A stretch of 64,000 nucleotides of DNA from an uncultured Allofournierella sp. (GTDB lineage: Bacteria; Bacillota; Clostridia; Oscillospirales; Ruminococcaceae): positions 6,713 through 70,712 of the forward strand of contig CALWNE010000033.1 of the NCBI GenBank assembly GCA_944382705.1, written 5' to 3'. This document shows positions 40,134 through 48,384 of the stretch, in pieces. Below the pieces are notes generated by a model, which saw only the letters and a list, made by a program, of their open reading frames with translations, searched no databases and was not told the DNA's origin. The position numbers and the translations under genes are program-made. Numbering within the stretch: position 1 is the first letter of the stretch; the number at the start of each line of letters is the position of its first letter.

Positions 40134-41366
40134 TTAATCGGCTGCAAACTGCTGGCGGCAGCGGCCCAGCAAAAATAGCAGAAGGGCGGCAGACTGCACC
40201 CCAATGCCCACAATGGTGGCATAGGCAGCGCCGTACACATCAAAGCGGGCAATCAGCGGTACACTTACAGCCAAAGCGGCAAAAAGCCCGGCCAGATTGC
40301 CCAAAATCAGCCCCTTCATGGCCCGTGCAATGGTTAAAAGGTGGCAGAGCACGGTGGCTAGTACGGTGCACACGGTGGCCAGTACCAGCGGCTGAAGCAG
40401 GGGGGTGTACTGGAGCACCTCCGGGGTGGCAGGGTACAGGATGCAAAGGCCCCACCGGCCCAGCAGTGCCACACCCACAGCTCCCGCTGCCCAAAGAGCA
40501 GCCAGGGCAAGCCCCAGCATCCGCAGGCCCCGGTAAAAACCAGCTTTGTCCCGGCTGGTCCACAGCCGGGCAAAGGTGGTGATAAAGGGAACAAACAGGT
40601 AGATAACCGCCACCTGTAAAATCATCACCGGCAAAAACACATTGTTGAAATAGCCCATTTTTACCGTGCCCAGCTGCCGTTCGCAAAAATACCGGGGCAC
40701 CGATGCAATGGTGGTGTTGAGGGCTGCGTACACCGCCAAAGGAAGGCACTCTGTGAGCAATGCCAGGGTGGTGGCACCGCCGGTGCGCTGCAAATCGGCC
40801 CTTTTTTTAGCCAGAGGCAGGTCCACCAGCAGCACATACGCCCCGTTGAGAGCTGCCAGCAGGGCCAGAGTGAGCACTAAGTTTTTGGTAAAAAACAGTC
40901 CGCCGCTTACCACCCCGGCGGTTACCAAGCCGCGCACGCCGAAGCTGATGCCCACCAGATCCATCCGTTCGGCCCGCTGCAAAAAGGCGTGCCATACATC
41001 GGACCAGCTTTCCACCAGACGGTAGGCGGTGTACAGCAAAATCACCCACCGCTGCTGGGCGGAGTAGCTGTTTGCCAGCGCAAAGGCAAGGCAGCCAAAC
41101 CCGGCCACGGCCAAGGTAACCCACCGGCTGCGCAGATAGGTGCGGTCGGTGTATTTGCCCTCCAGGTCAGACACCTGAAAGGTGCGCATGCCATAGCTGG
41201 CCACCGAAAGGCAGACATTGGAAATGGTCATGGCGGTGGCCAGCATCCCGTTGGCCTGTGCCCCTGCCAGCGCCGTAACCAGCAGGGTGATGGCAGCCTG
41301 GCATACATAAAACAGCAGGCTGCCCAGGGTGTTGAAAATCAGGTTGCGGCGCAGTTGCTGCTCCAT
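40134..41366 (-). CDS. Polysaccharide flippase (Wzx-like, MATE/MOP superfamily)
   Basis: 410 residues with about twelve to fourteen helices and the MOP-type build: an N-terminal LIFNTLGSLLFYVCQ, then FNNVFLPVMILQVAVIYLFVPF. It would flip lipid-linked glycan units across the membrane. The start is at 41366; the upstream gene ends at 41370, so the two are directly linked. It is the fourth gene of the minus-strand glycan operon. Confidence 0.82.
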   Translation of the reverse strand: MEQQLRRNLIFNTLGSLLFYVCQAAITLLVTALAGAQANGMLATAMTISNVCLSVASYGMRTFQVSDLEGKYTDRTYLRSRWVTLAVAGFGCLAFALANSYSAQQRWVILLYTAYRLVESWSDVWHAFLQRAERMDLVGISFGVRGLVTAGVVSGGLFFTKNLVLTLALLAALNGAYVLLVDLPLAKKRADLQRTGGATTLALLTECLPLAVYAALNTTIASVPRYFCERQLGTVKMGYFNNVFLPVMILQVAVIYLFVPFITTFARLWTSRDKAGFYRGLRMLGLALAALWAAGAVGVALLGRWGLCILYPATPEVLQYTPLLQPLVLATVCTVLATVLCHLLTIARAMKGLILGNLAGLFAALAVSVPLIARFDVYGAAYATIVGIGVQSAALLLFLLGRCRQQFAAD

Positions 41367-41369
41367 CAA

Positions 41370-42695
41370 TTACTGCCCGCCTTTCTGCACAAAGGGGCGG
41401 ATTTTATCCTCCATGGCCTTGATTTGCTGGGGGGATACATAGGCTTTTTCGATGTAGCCGTAGATGCGCTGGGCAAAGTCTGCCAGGCCCTTATGAAAGA
41501 AGAATACCTTTTTGGGGGGCAGCCGCAGGGCAAACAGGCCGTGAACTCCCAGCAGTGCAAAAAATTTCAGCCAGTTGAAATGGGGCTTGAAGCCGGGGCC
41601 CATGGGGTTATCCCGGGCAGGCTCCAAAAGCACCTGCTCCAGCAGGTCGGCCATTCGCAGGTAGGCGGGCCGGGGGCTGGGGTCAAAGTAACCCTCAATC
41701 ACCTCTTTGGCAATGGGGAAGGGGGGCTGCTTGTTGGCCATGGCCTCCACAAACTCCTGGTAGTTGGTTACATACCGGGCACCGGCATAAATCACCGGGT
41801 CGTACTCATGTTCAATGGGAACCGGCCGCAGAATATGACAGCTCTTGCCGGCCATATACACCTCCGCAATGGCGGTGCTCATCCAGATGGAGATGGAATC
41901 CGCTGCGTGAATCCAGTCCTTTACCCCATAAGCAAAAATCACATGGAAATTGGGGTGCTTTTGGGCCAGCTGGGTAAGCTGCGGGCTGTTCCACTCGCTG
42001 GGGTGGCGGCGGTACACCAGCTCCACCTCCGGGTGCTGGCTCAGGTAGGCGTCAAACCAGGCCAGAGTCTGCTCCATGCTCACCCGATTGGTGGCGGCAA
42101 AACCGCTGAAGTCGGTACCGGCCATCTGGCTCAGCTCCTTGACTTCCTGCTCGGTCATGCTGGCATAGCCAAAGCTGGAAATATACAGGTGCAGCTCCTT
42201 GCTGGCATCCAGGCCAAACTCGGCGCACAAATCCTGCTTGTCCTTAAAATAGCCTGCAAATTCTGGCCGCAGAAAATCCATCATCACAGCACCGGTCACA
42301 GGGCAGTTTTTAGGGTCCATGCCGTGGTTCACCAGCCGCTGGGCAGTCCGCTGGCCCCAGCAGGTCTGCACGCAGCGCTTGGCGTTGCCGCTCATGTTGA
42401 ACCACTCGCCCTCCTCCTGAGTGTCGCTGAGCATCTGCTCCCAGTGCAGGTTCACAATTTTATCCAGCCGGCCCACATTGTTGTATACATGGCTGTTGAT
42501 GGCCTCGTTGTCGTACATACAGCTGGCCACCAGTACCTTGGGCTTTTTATAGGTAAAATACCGGAGCTTCTTCCGGTCCAGCAGCTGCCGGATCTCCACC
42601 GTGTAGCCCCGCCGTTCCAGCTCCAGCTTGAGCAGCAGGTCGCTTTCGTATTCCCGTACAGTGTGTTCGTATAAAATCAAAAAATCCAGGCTCAC
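41370..42695 (-). CDS. Surface-carbohydrate biosynthesis protein, glycerophosphotransferase-like
   Basis: 441 residues with a GTG start at 42695, set by AAAGGAGG 7 bases upstream; upstream in-frame codons overlap the next gene. The middle holds VYRRHPSEWNSP, IHAADSISIWMSTAIAEVYMAGK and RPVPIEHE, the pattern of CDP-glycerol/poly-glycerophosphotransferase and TIGR04396-type surface carbohydrate proteins. It probably transfers a sugar or polyol phosphate to a glycan precursor. No membrane segment is evident. The specific donor is unknown. Confidence 0.7.
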   Translation of the reverse strand: MSLDFLILYEHTVREYESDLLLKLELERRGYTVEIRQLLDRKKLRYFTYKKPKVLVASCMYDNEAINSHVYNNVGRLDKIVNLHWEQMLSDTQEEGEWFNMSGNAKRCVQTCWGQRTAQRLVNHGMDPKNCPVTGAVMMDFLRPEFAGYFKDKQDLCAEFGLDASKELHLYISSFGYASMTEQEVKELSQMAGTDFSGFAATNRVSMEQTLAWFDAYLSQHPEVELVYRRHPSEWNSPQLTQLAQKHPNFHVIFAYGVKDWIHAADSISIWMSTAIAEVYMAGKSCHILRPVPIEHEYDPVIYAGARYVTNYQEFVEAMANKQPPFPIAKEVIEGYFDPSPRPAYLRMADLLEQVLLEPARDNPMGPGFKPHFNWLKFFALLGVHGLFALRLPPKKVFFFHKGLADFAQRIYGYIEKAYVSPQQIKAMEDKIRPFVQKGGQ

Positions 42696-42723
42696 AATCA
42701 AACCTCCTTTTGGTTGGGGGCAC

Positions 42724-43680
42724 TTAGCCCAGGTCGATGAACAGCTGATTGACCCAAACCGGCAAACCATACCGTTCGTCCAGATGGAAGCCGTCAAAAA
42801 ACTGGGTGTCGTCCTCCATGGCGGGGCGGTTGTCCCACTCGTAGTCCAAAACCGCAAAGCCCAGCTGTGCGGCCTGCTGGTGCAGCTGGGGCAGCACGGT
42901 TTGCTCCATCTGCTGGGTAATGGACTGGGGCTGACCGTATACATCGCAGATTTCGGTTTTTACATTGTCCGCCATGGGGGCAAGCACAATGGTAAGTTCT
43001 ACCCCCAGCTGCTGGCAGCGGGCCGCTGCTTCATACAGACGGTCCAGCTGCTCCTGGTTTACCTGCCAGCTGCGGCATTTGGTGGCCAGGGCCTGAGGGT
43101 ACTCTGCCAGCAGGGTGTGCACCGGGTAAACGGTGCCATCCTGGGCGGTGTAATCCTGGGGATAGACCCAGTCGCCGGTTTCCTCGGCGTCGGTTTGGCC
43201 GGTGACAATTTGCTGGATGTTGGTGAGCATATTCACATTGTATTCCAGGTTAAACAGGTAGGCAAAAGGGTTGGAAAGGGTTTGCTCCAGGTTGCTCATC
43301 CGGTCGGTATCGTAGGAGTCGTTGATGGTATAAAAGGAAAGCCCAAACACCACCTGCTGGGGGATGTGGCCGCTGTCCAGCACCCAGTTCAGCAGGTCGA
43401 TGCACTCCCGCAGCGAAGCGCCGCCAAAGGCCAGGTTTTGCCAGTCCTCGCCGCTGACCTGCTGCACCTGGGCCATATCAAAATGGGCATAGCGGGAGTC
43501 CCCCAGTATCAGCCGCTCTCCCGGCTGACGCTGAAATTCCTGCAAGCGGCTGATGGGGGCCTGGCTGTTGGTGGTGGCGTGCAGGCCAAAATAGTTGTTG
43601 GGGTCAAAGGCTGCAAACAGGCAAAAGTAAGCCAGAATGGGAGCCAGCAAAAGGGCAAGGCATTTGAGGATGTGTTTCAT
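42724..43680 (-). CDS. SGNH/AlgJ-like secreted protein, MBOAT partner
   Basis: 318 residues. A single N-terminal membrane helix, then a periplasm-side domain with LILGDSRYAH (the GDS motif with catalytic Ser) and a late FFDGFHLDERYG block with His. These are the two catalytic blocks of SGNH acyltransferase or DltD/AlgJ-like proteins. With the upstream MBOAT gene it forms the usual two-protein O-acylation system: MBOAT moves the acyl group across and this enzyme puts it on the glycan. AAAGGA precedes the ATG. Confidence 0.78.
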   Translation of the reverse strand: MKHILKCLALLLAPILAYFCLFAAFDPNNYFGLHATTNSQAPISRLQEFQRQPGERLILGDSRYAHFDMAQVQQVSGEDWQNLAFGGASLRECIDLLNWVLDSGHIPQQVVFGLSFYTINDSYDTDRMSNLEQTLSNPFAYLFNLEYNVNMLTNIQQIVTGQTDAEETGDWVYPQDYTAQDGTVYPVHTLLAEYPQALATKCRSWQVNQEQLDRLYEAAARCQQLGVELTIVLAPMADNVKTEICDVYGQPQSITQQMEQTVLPQLHQQAAQLGFAVLDYEWDNRPAMEDDTQFFDGFHLDERYGLPVWVNQLFIDLG

Positions 43681-43704
43681 GAAAAAATCCTTTCTGCACG
43701 GGAG

Positions 43705-45285
43705 TTAAAAGCCGCCGTAAGCAAAGCTGCCGCCCCCAAAGCCGCCGCTTTGCATGATAAGGCCCGCAAAGCTAAGCAGGACCAGGGCGTAGTAAAGCAC
43801 CCACCGCAGGGCAGGGCGCTGGGCTTGCAGCACCAGTTCTTCGCTTTTGTTTTTAAAGTGGAAGTTTCGCTGCCAGTCCAGCCAGAAGGCAAGGCCCAGG
43901 CTCAGGCAGACCATAGCAACCCAGGCGGCGGCCATCAGCGGATTGGCATAAAAACCGCCGTAGATGGCTTGCAGGCTTTCCGCTGCAAAGCGGCTGGGGC
44001 TCCAGTTGTGAAGGATGCCGGCCAGAATGGCCAGGGCCTCCCCAGCGCCGTACCGTGCGCCGGAAGGCTGGCCAATGCCGCTGCCCATGGCAAAAAACAC
44101 CATGCTGAAGTTCCACAAAAGGAATACGCCTGCCCGTTTGGCCCAAAGCTGGCTGGCAGGGGCTTTTTTGCTGGGCTTGCCCAGTTTTTGATGAATCAGT
44201 TCTTCCCCTACCCGGTAGCCAGCCTGGAGCAGGCCCCAAATCACAAAGGGCAGGGTGTTGCCGTGCCAAAAGCCGGACACAAAGAACACCACAAACACAC
44301 AGAACACCGGGGAGAACCGGCTGATTTTGCGGCCCAGGACCGGCAGCTTGCTTGCATCTGCCCATACCAGCGGGGTAAAGAGATAATCCTGGAGCCAGCT
44401 GGAAAGGCTGATGTGCCACCGGCTCCAGAAGCCGGAAAAGTTGGTGGCAAAAAAGGGCGTTTTAAAGTTTTTCGGAATCTCCAGCCCCAGCAGCAGGGCG
44501 CTGGCCCGTGCCATCTGGGAGTAGCCCACAAAGTCGAAGTACAGGTACAAGGTGTAACCCAGCACGGCCGCCAGCAGGGCAGGGCCCCCATGGCCGGAAA
44601 TATCCCCAAACACCTGGCTGGTGTACATCATGAGTACATCTGCCACGGCCACCTTTTTAAACAGGCCCAGGGCAAACAGCTGCAAGGCACGAATGGTGCG
44701 CCCGGCATCAAACTGCTGGGGGGTGTGCAGCTGGGGCAGCAGTTTGCGGGCCCGGCAGATGGGCCCGGCGGTGATGGTTCCAAAAAAAGTAAGGAATGCA
44801 GCCAGATGCACAAAACCGGGTTCCGGCTCCATATCGCCCCGGCGCACATCAATCAGGTAAGAGAGGGCCGCAAAGGTATAAAAACTAATGCCCAGCGGAA
44901 AGGGCAGGATTTGCACAAAGCCCGGCGCAAAGGGAAGGGCAGCCACGGTGAGGTTGTAGTATTTGAACAGTGCCAGTACCGCCAAAAGCGCCACTGCTGC
45001 ACCTGCAAGCAGCCGGCTTTTGCCCCGCTGGCTGGTGCAGGCGGCAATGGCAAGCCCCATGCGCCACACAAACACGCACACCGCCAGCAGCACCACCAGA
45101 GGCAGCAGCTGCCAGCCAAGACCAAAGGATTGGGCCGAGGGGCGGTTCAGCCAGTAAAAGAGCAGGCTGAAGGCCAGCAAAAAGCCGGACTGTGCCTTTT
45201 TGGGTACCGCTTTCAGGTACAAAAAGGCCACAACGGGCAGACAGGCAAGATAGGATAAACTTTGAAAACTCAAGGTAAATACCAT
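43705..45285 (-). CDS. MBOAT-family O-acyltransferase (AlgI/DltB-like)
   Basis: 526 residues with about twelve helices. The central MBOAT signature SGFWSRWHISLSSWLQDYLFTPL and the catalytic histidine in FFVSGFWHGNTLPF are present. It probably passes acetyl groups to the SGNH partner encoded next. The start is read as ATG 45285, though AAAGGA touches it; a TTG at 45273 is a better-spaced alternative. It is the first gene of the minus-strand operon and follows a good promoter. Confidence 0.88.
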   Translation of the reverse strand: MVFTLSFQSLSYLACLPVVAFLYLKAVPKKAQSGFLLAFSLLFYWLNRPSAQSFGLGWQLLPLVVLLAVCVFVWRMGLAIAACTSQRGKSRLLAGAAVALLAVLALFKYYNLTVAALPFAPGFVQILPFPLGISFYTFAALSYLIDVRRGDMEPEPGFVHLAAFLTFFGTITAGPICRARKLLPQLHTPQQFDAGRTIRALQLFALGLFKKVAVADVLMMYTSQVFGDISGHGGPALLAAVLGYTLYLYFDFVGYSQMARASALLLGLEIPKNFKTPFFATNFSGFWSRWHISLSSWLQDYLFTPLVWADASKLPVLGRKISRFSPVFCVFVVFFVSGFWHGNTLPFVIWGLLQAGYRVGEELIHQKLGKPSKKAPASQLWAKRAGVFLLWNFSMVFFAMGSGIGQPSGARYGAGEALAILAGILHNWSPSRFAAESLQAIYGGFYANPLMAAAWVAMVCLSLGLAFWLDWQRNFHFKNKSEELVLQAQRPALRWVLYYALVLLSFAGLIMQSGGFGGGSFAYGGF

Positions 45286-45341
45286 TCCTTTATCTGAATA
45301 ATGGGTGCAGCCCAGGGCTGCGGCAAAAGCTCTAATCATCT

Positions 45342-45370
45342 ATTATAATGGCTAAAAGCGGCACTGTAAA
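45342..45370 (-). promoter_or_regulatory. Promoter of the minus-strand glycan operon
   Basis: On the minus strand TTTACA (45365-45370), a 17-base spacer and TATAAT (45342-45347). Confidence 0.8.
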
Positions 45371-45404
45371 GAACCGGCCCTGGGGCAAATGCCATGGGTT
45401 TTTA

Positions 45405-45433
45405 TTGAAATTGCAGCCGGGTTATACTATAAT
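45405..45433 (+). promoter_or_regulatory. Promoter of the plus-strand glycan/legionaminic operon
   Basis: TTGAAA (45405-45410), a 17-base spacer and TATAAT (45428-45433). It is divergent from, and 34 bases away from, the minus-strand promoter. Confidence 0.8.
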
Positions 45434-45549
45434 GAAAGCTGTATAAGCTGGCTTGGTCTGCCAGAAAAAGGGCGGCAGACCAAGCCAGTGCGCATGAAAA
45501 AATCCGCAGGGCAGCGGCTGCGCCCTGTTGCAAAGTAAGGAGAACACGC

Positions 45550-46533
45550 ATGGCAAACACTGTAATGGTTACCGGTGCCGATGGTTTTATCGGCAGCCAT
45601 CTTACCGAAGAGCTGGTTCGCAAGGGCGAGCGGGTAAAGGCATTCTGCTACTACAATTCCTTTGGTACCTGGGGCTGGCTGGACACCCTGCCCAAGGAAA
45701 TCAAAAGTGAGATTGAGGTGTTTATGGGTGATATCCGTGACCCCAACGGCGTGCGGCATGCCATGGAAGGGCAGGACATCGTGTACCATCTGGCTGCGCT
45801 GATTGCCATTCCCTTCAGCTACCACAGCCCGGACAGCTATGTGGACACCAACATCAAAGGTACCCTGAATGTGCTGAACGCTGCCCGCCAGGTGGGCACC
45901 AAGCGGCTGCTGGTAACCAGCACCAGCGAGGTGTACGGCACTGCACAGTATGTACCCATCGACGAAAAGCATCCCTACCAGGGCCAAAGCCCCTATTCTG
46001 CCACCAAGATTGGCGCAGACCGCCTGGCCGAAAGCTTTTACCGCAGCTTTGATTTGCCTGTTACCATTGTGCGCCCCTTCAACACCTACGGCCCTCGCCA
46101 GAGTGCCCGTGCGGTGATTCCCACCATCATCACCCAGCTGCTTTCCGGTGCAACCGAAATTAAGCTGGGCAGCCTGACCCCCACCCGGGACTTCAACTAT
46201 GTTAAGGACACCGCTGCCGGCTTTATGGCACTGGCCGATTGCCACCAGGCCATTGGCCAGGAGGTGAACATCGCCACCGGCGAGGAGCATTCCATTGGCG
46301 ACCTGGCACAGGAGCTGATTCGGCAGATTAACCCCCAGGCCAAAATTGTGTGTGACGACCAGCGCCTGCGTCCCGAAAAGAGCGAGGTGGAGCGTCTGCT
46401 GGGCGATGCCACCAAGATTCGTTCCCTCACCGACTGGAAGCCCCGCTATACCTTCCAGGAGGGCCTGGCAGAAACCATCGAGTTTTTGCGTCAAAACCTC
46501 GACCGCTACAAGCCCGAGGTGTACAACCTGTAA
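45550..46533 (+). CDS. legB: NDP-sugar 4,6-dehydratase LegB
   Basis: 327 residues. A short-chain dehydrogenase-like NAD enzyme with GADGFIGSHLTEELV (dinucleotide site), YNSFGTWGWLD (a feature of LegB) and the catalytic SxnYxxxK seen as TSEVYG and PYSATKIGADR. LegB makes the 4-keto-6-deoxy sugar that starts legionaminic acid synthesis. In the GDP route the substrate is GDP-GlcNAc, which agrees with the PtmE-like gene at 54.9 kb. AAGGAGAAC precedes the ATG. First gene of the operon. Confidence 0.88.
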   Translation: MANTVMVTGADGFIGSHLTEELVRKGERVKAFCYYNSFGTWGWLDTLPKEIKSEIEVFMGDIRDPNGVRHAMEGQDIVYHLAALIAIPFSYHSPDSYVDTNIKGTLNVLNAARQVGTKRLLVTSTSEVYGTAQYVPIDEKHPYQGQSPYSATKIGADRLAESFYRSFDLPVTIVRPFNTYGPRQSARAVIPTIITQLLSGATEIKLGSLTPTRDFNYVKDTAAGFMALADCHQAIGQEVNIATGEEHSIGDLAQELIRQINPQAKIVCDDQRLRPEKSEVERLLGDATKIRSLTDWKPRYTFQEGLAETIEFLRQNLDRYKPEVYNL

Positions 46534-46679
46534 GCTCGGAAACAGGCAGCTGTCTGTTTTCAGGGGCTTGCCTTGCTGTTGCCGGGCGGACCGTCTGCAA
46601 AGGGTCTGCCCGGCCTTCCGTGTTTATAAAGAGGTGTTTTGTATCGCCTCATACCAACAAAAAAGGAACTTCAACAACT

Positions 46680-48332
46680 ATGAAACAACTTCAAAAAGTC
46701 CTGTCCGGGCCGGGGGCCTGGCTATTGGGCTGGCTGGCGCTCTGCGCCGGTACAGTGGGGTTTGTGTACTATTGGCGGGTGTTTTACTACCTGGAAGGCA
46801 GAATCGATGCACTCACCCTCAACGCCGCAGCCCTTGGGCTGGTGAGTCTAGCCTGGCTGGCGGTGTACGGCATGGTGCACTGGTGCAAAAGCCTGGAAGG
46901 CCGGGCGGCAGTGTGTATGTTTTTGTGCGGTGTGCTGTTCTGCTTTGCAAACCCGCCGCTGCAAACGCCGGATGAGCAAAACCACTACCTGCGCAGCTAT
47001 TCTCTGAGCATGGGCTGGCTGGATTTCGACCACGACCGCACCTATCCCCAGGATGTGGCCAAGCTGGTGGAAAGCTTTCCCGGTGCATGGGTCAACAGCC
47101 ACACCAGCCAGGGCATGACCACCGACGATGAGGGCAACCCCAAGGCCTATACCAGCCAGGGTTACGCCTTAAAGCAGCAGGGAGAGAGCGGCCCTGTAAC
47201 CGGTATTGCACAGGGCTTTGCAGCCTATTTTGACGGCCAGCAGCCCGGCGGTACCGTGCAGGAACCCTACTTTTTTATGACCATTTCCATGCTGCCCCAG
47301 GCGGTGGGCATGGCACTGGCCCGGCTTGTGGGTCTGGGGGCTTTGGGCTGCCTTTACGCAGCACGGCTGGCAAACCTGGCAGCATACACTCTGCTGTGCT
47401 GGCTTGCCTTAAAAAACTGTGCCCGCTACAAGCCGGTGTTTTTGGCGGTGATGCTGCTGCCCCTTAGTCTGTATATGGCTGCTTCGGTCAGCTACGACGG
47501 CACCCTGCTGGGCTTTTACTACCTGGTGGCCAGCTATTACTGCAAGGATGAAATCAACGACAGGGACATTGGCCTGTTTTTGTTTGCGTTCGTTATGATG
47601 AATGTGGCCAAGCCCTACATCAACCTGCTTTGGGTGATGCTGCCGCTGGTGCTGCCCCGCAAAGCCTGGAAAACCCGCTGGAAAAAATGGCAGGTTGCTC
47701 TGGCGGCTGTGGTGCTGGCCCTGCTGGCTGGTCAGTTTATCAGCTGGTATGCCCAGGCATTCCAGCATAACTACCCGCCCGCAGGGGATATGCGGCAGGA
47801 GGATGCAGGCCCCATGGCCCAGGCATTGTTTGTGCTCAGCAACCCCCTGCGCTTTGTGGCCATTCTGGTGGGTACCTTGTACGAAAACGACTTTTTCATT
47901 GGGCAGATGGGCGTGTTTGGTGCCATGGATCTGCCCATTGGGTTTATCAACATGGTCAGCCCCTGGATGCTGCTGTTCGCCGCCGCCCTTTCGGTGCACG
48001 AGCGCAGCAGCCTGAAAAAAGCCCCGGCCCTGGGGCTTGGTGCCCTGAGCATTGCCTACATCGGCGCTGCCATGGGCGGGCTGTACCTGACCTGGACACC
48101 GGTGGGAATGGTGCGTGTGATTGGCTTACAGGCACGGTATTTTCTGCCTGCCTTTTTGATGCTGGCGGTGCTTTTGGCAGCGCTGCTCAGCCATGTGCTG
48201 GAGCCACGGCTGCAAGCAGGGCACAAAAAGCCCCAGGCGGTGGCCCTGGCAGCAAGCGGCGCCTTTGCTTTTGTGGGTGCGGTACTGTTGTTCCAGCATT
48301 ATTTCATTGGTCCGGTGTACCTGATTCGGTAA
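46680..48332 (+). CDS. DUF2142 multipass membrane protein
   Basis: 550 residues with about ten to twelve helices. An early periplasm-side stretch with the TPDEQNHYLRSYSLSMG segment matches DUF2142 and GT-C glycosyltransferase patterns (an Asp-Glu pair in the first loop as likely catalytic residues), followed by QEPYFFMTISMLPQ. Such proteins transfer sugars from lipid-phosphate donors. AAAAAGGAAC precedes the ATG at 46680. The donor and acceptor are unknown; its place between legB and the GT-C-like pair suggests glycan assembly. Confidence 0.72.
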   Translation: MKQLQKVLSGPGAWLLGWLALCAGTVGFVYYWRVFYYLEGRIDALTLNAAALGLVSLAWLAVYGMVHWCKSLEGRAAVCMFLCGVLFCFANPPLQTPDEQNHYLRSYSLSMGWLDFDHDRTYPQDVAKLVESFPGAWVNSHTSQGMTTDDEGNPKAYTSQGYALKQQGESGPVTGIAQGFAAYFDGQQPGGTVQEPYFFMTISMLPQAVGMALARLVGLGALGCLYAARLANLAAYTLLCWLALKNCARYKPVFLAVMLLPLSLYMAASVSYDGTLLGFYYLVASYYCKDEINDRDIGLFLFAFVMMNVAKPYINLLWVMLPLVLPRKAWKTRWKKWQVALAAVVLALLAGQFISWYAQAFQHNYPPAGDMRQEDAGPMAQALFVLSNPLRFVAILVGTLYENDFFIGQMGVFGAMDLPIGFINMVSPWMLLFAAALSVHERSSLKKAPALGLGALSIAYIGAAMGGLYLTWTPVGMVRVIGLQARYFLPAFLMLAVLLAALLSHVLEPRLQAGHKKPQAVALAASGAFAFVGAVLLFQHYFIGPVYLIR

Positions 48333-48384
48333 AGCTGCATCCGGATTTTGATTTTTGTGTATGGTTTAAAAAGGAGAACCCTTC

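Noticed and set aside
41370..42944. Longer start for the surface-carbohydrate protein (up to 524 codons)
   Set aside because: The extra N-terminus overlaps the SGNH gene and looks random; the GTG at 42695 has a perfect ribosome site.
42628..45258. 876-codon plus-strand frame
   Set aside because: It lies opposite the MBOAT, SGNH and transferase genes, which have recognisable motifs; its sequence has no domain pattern.
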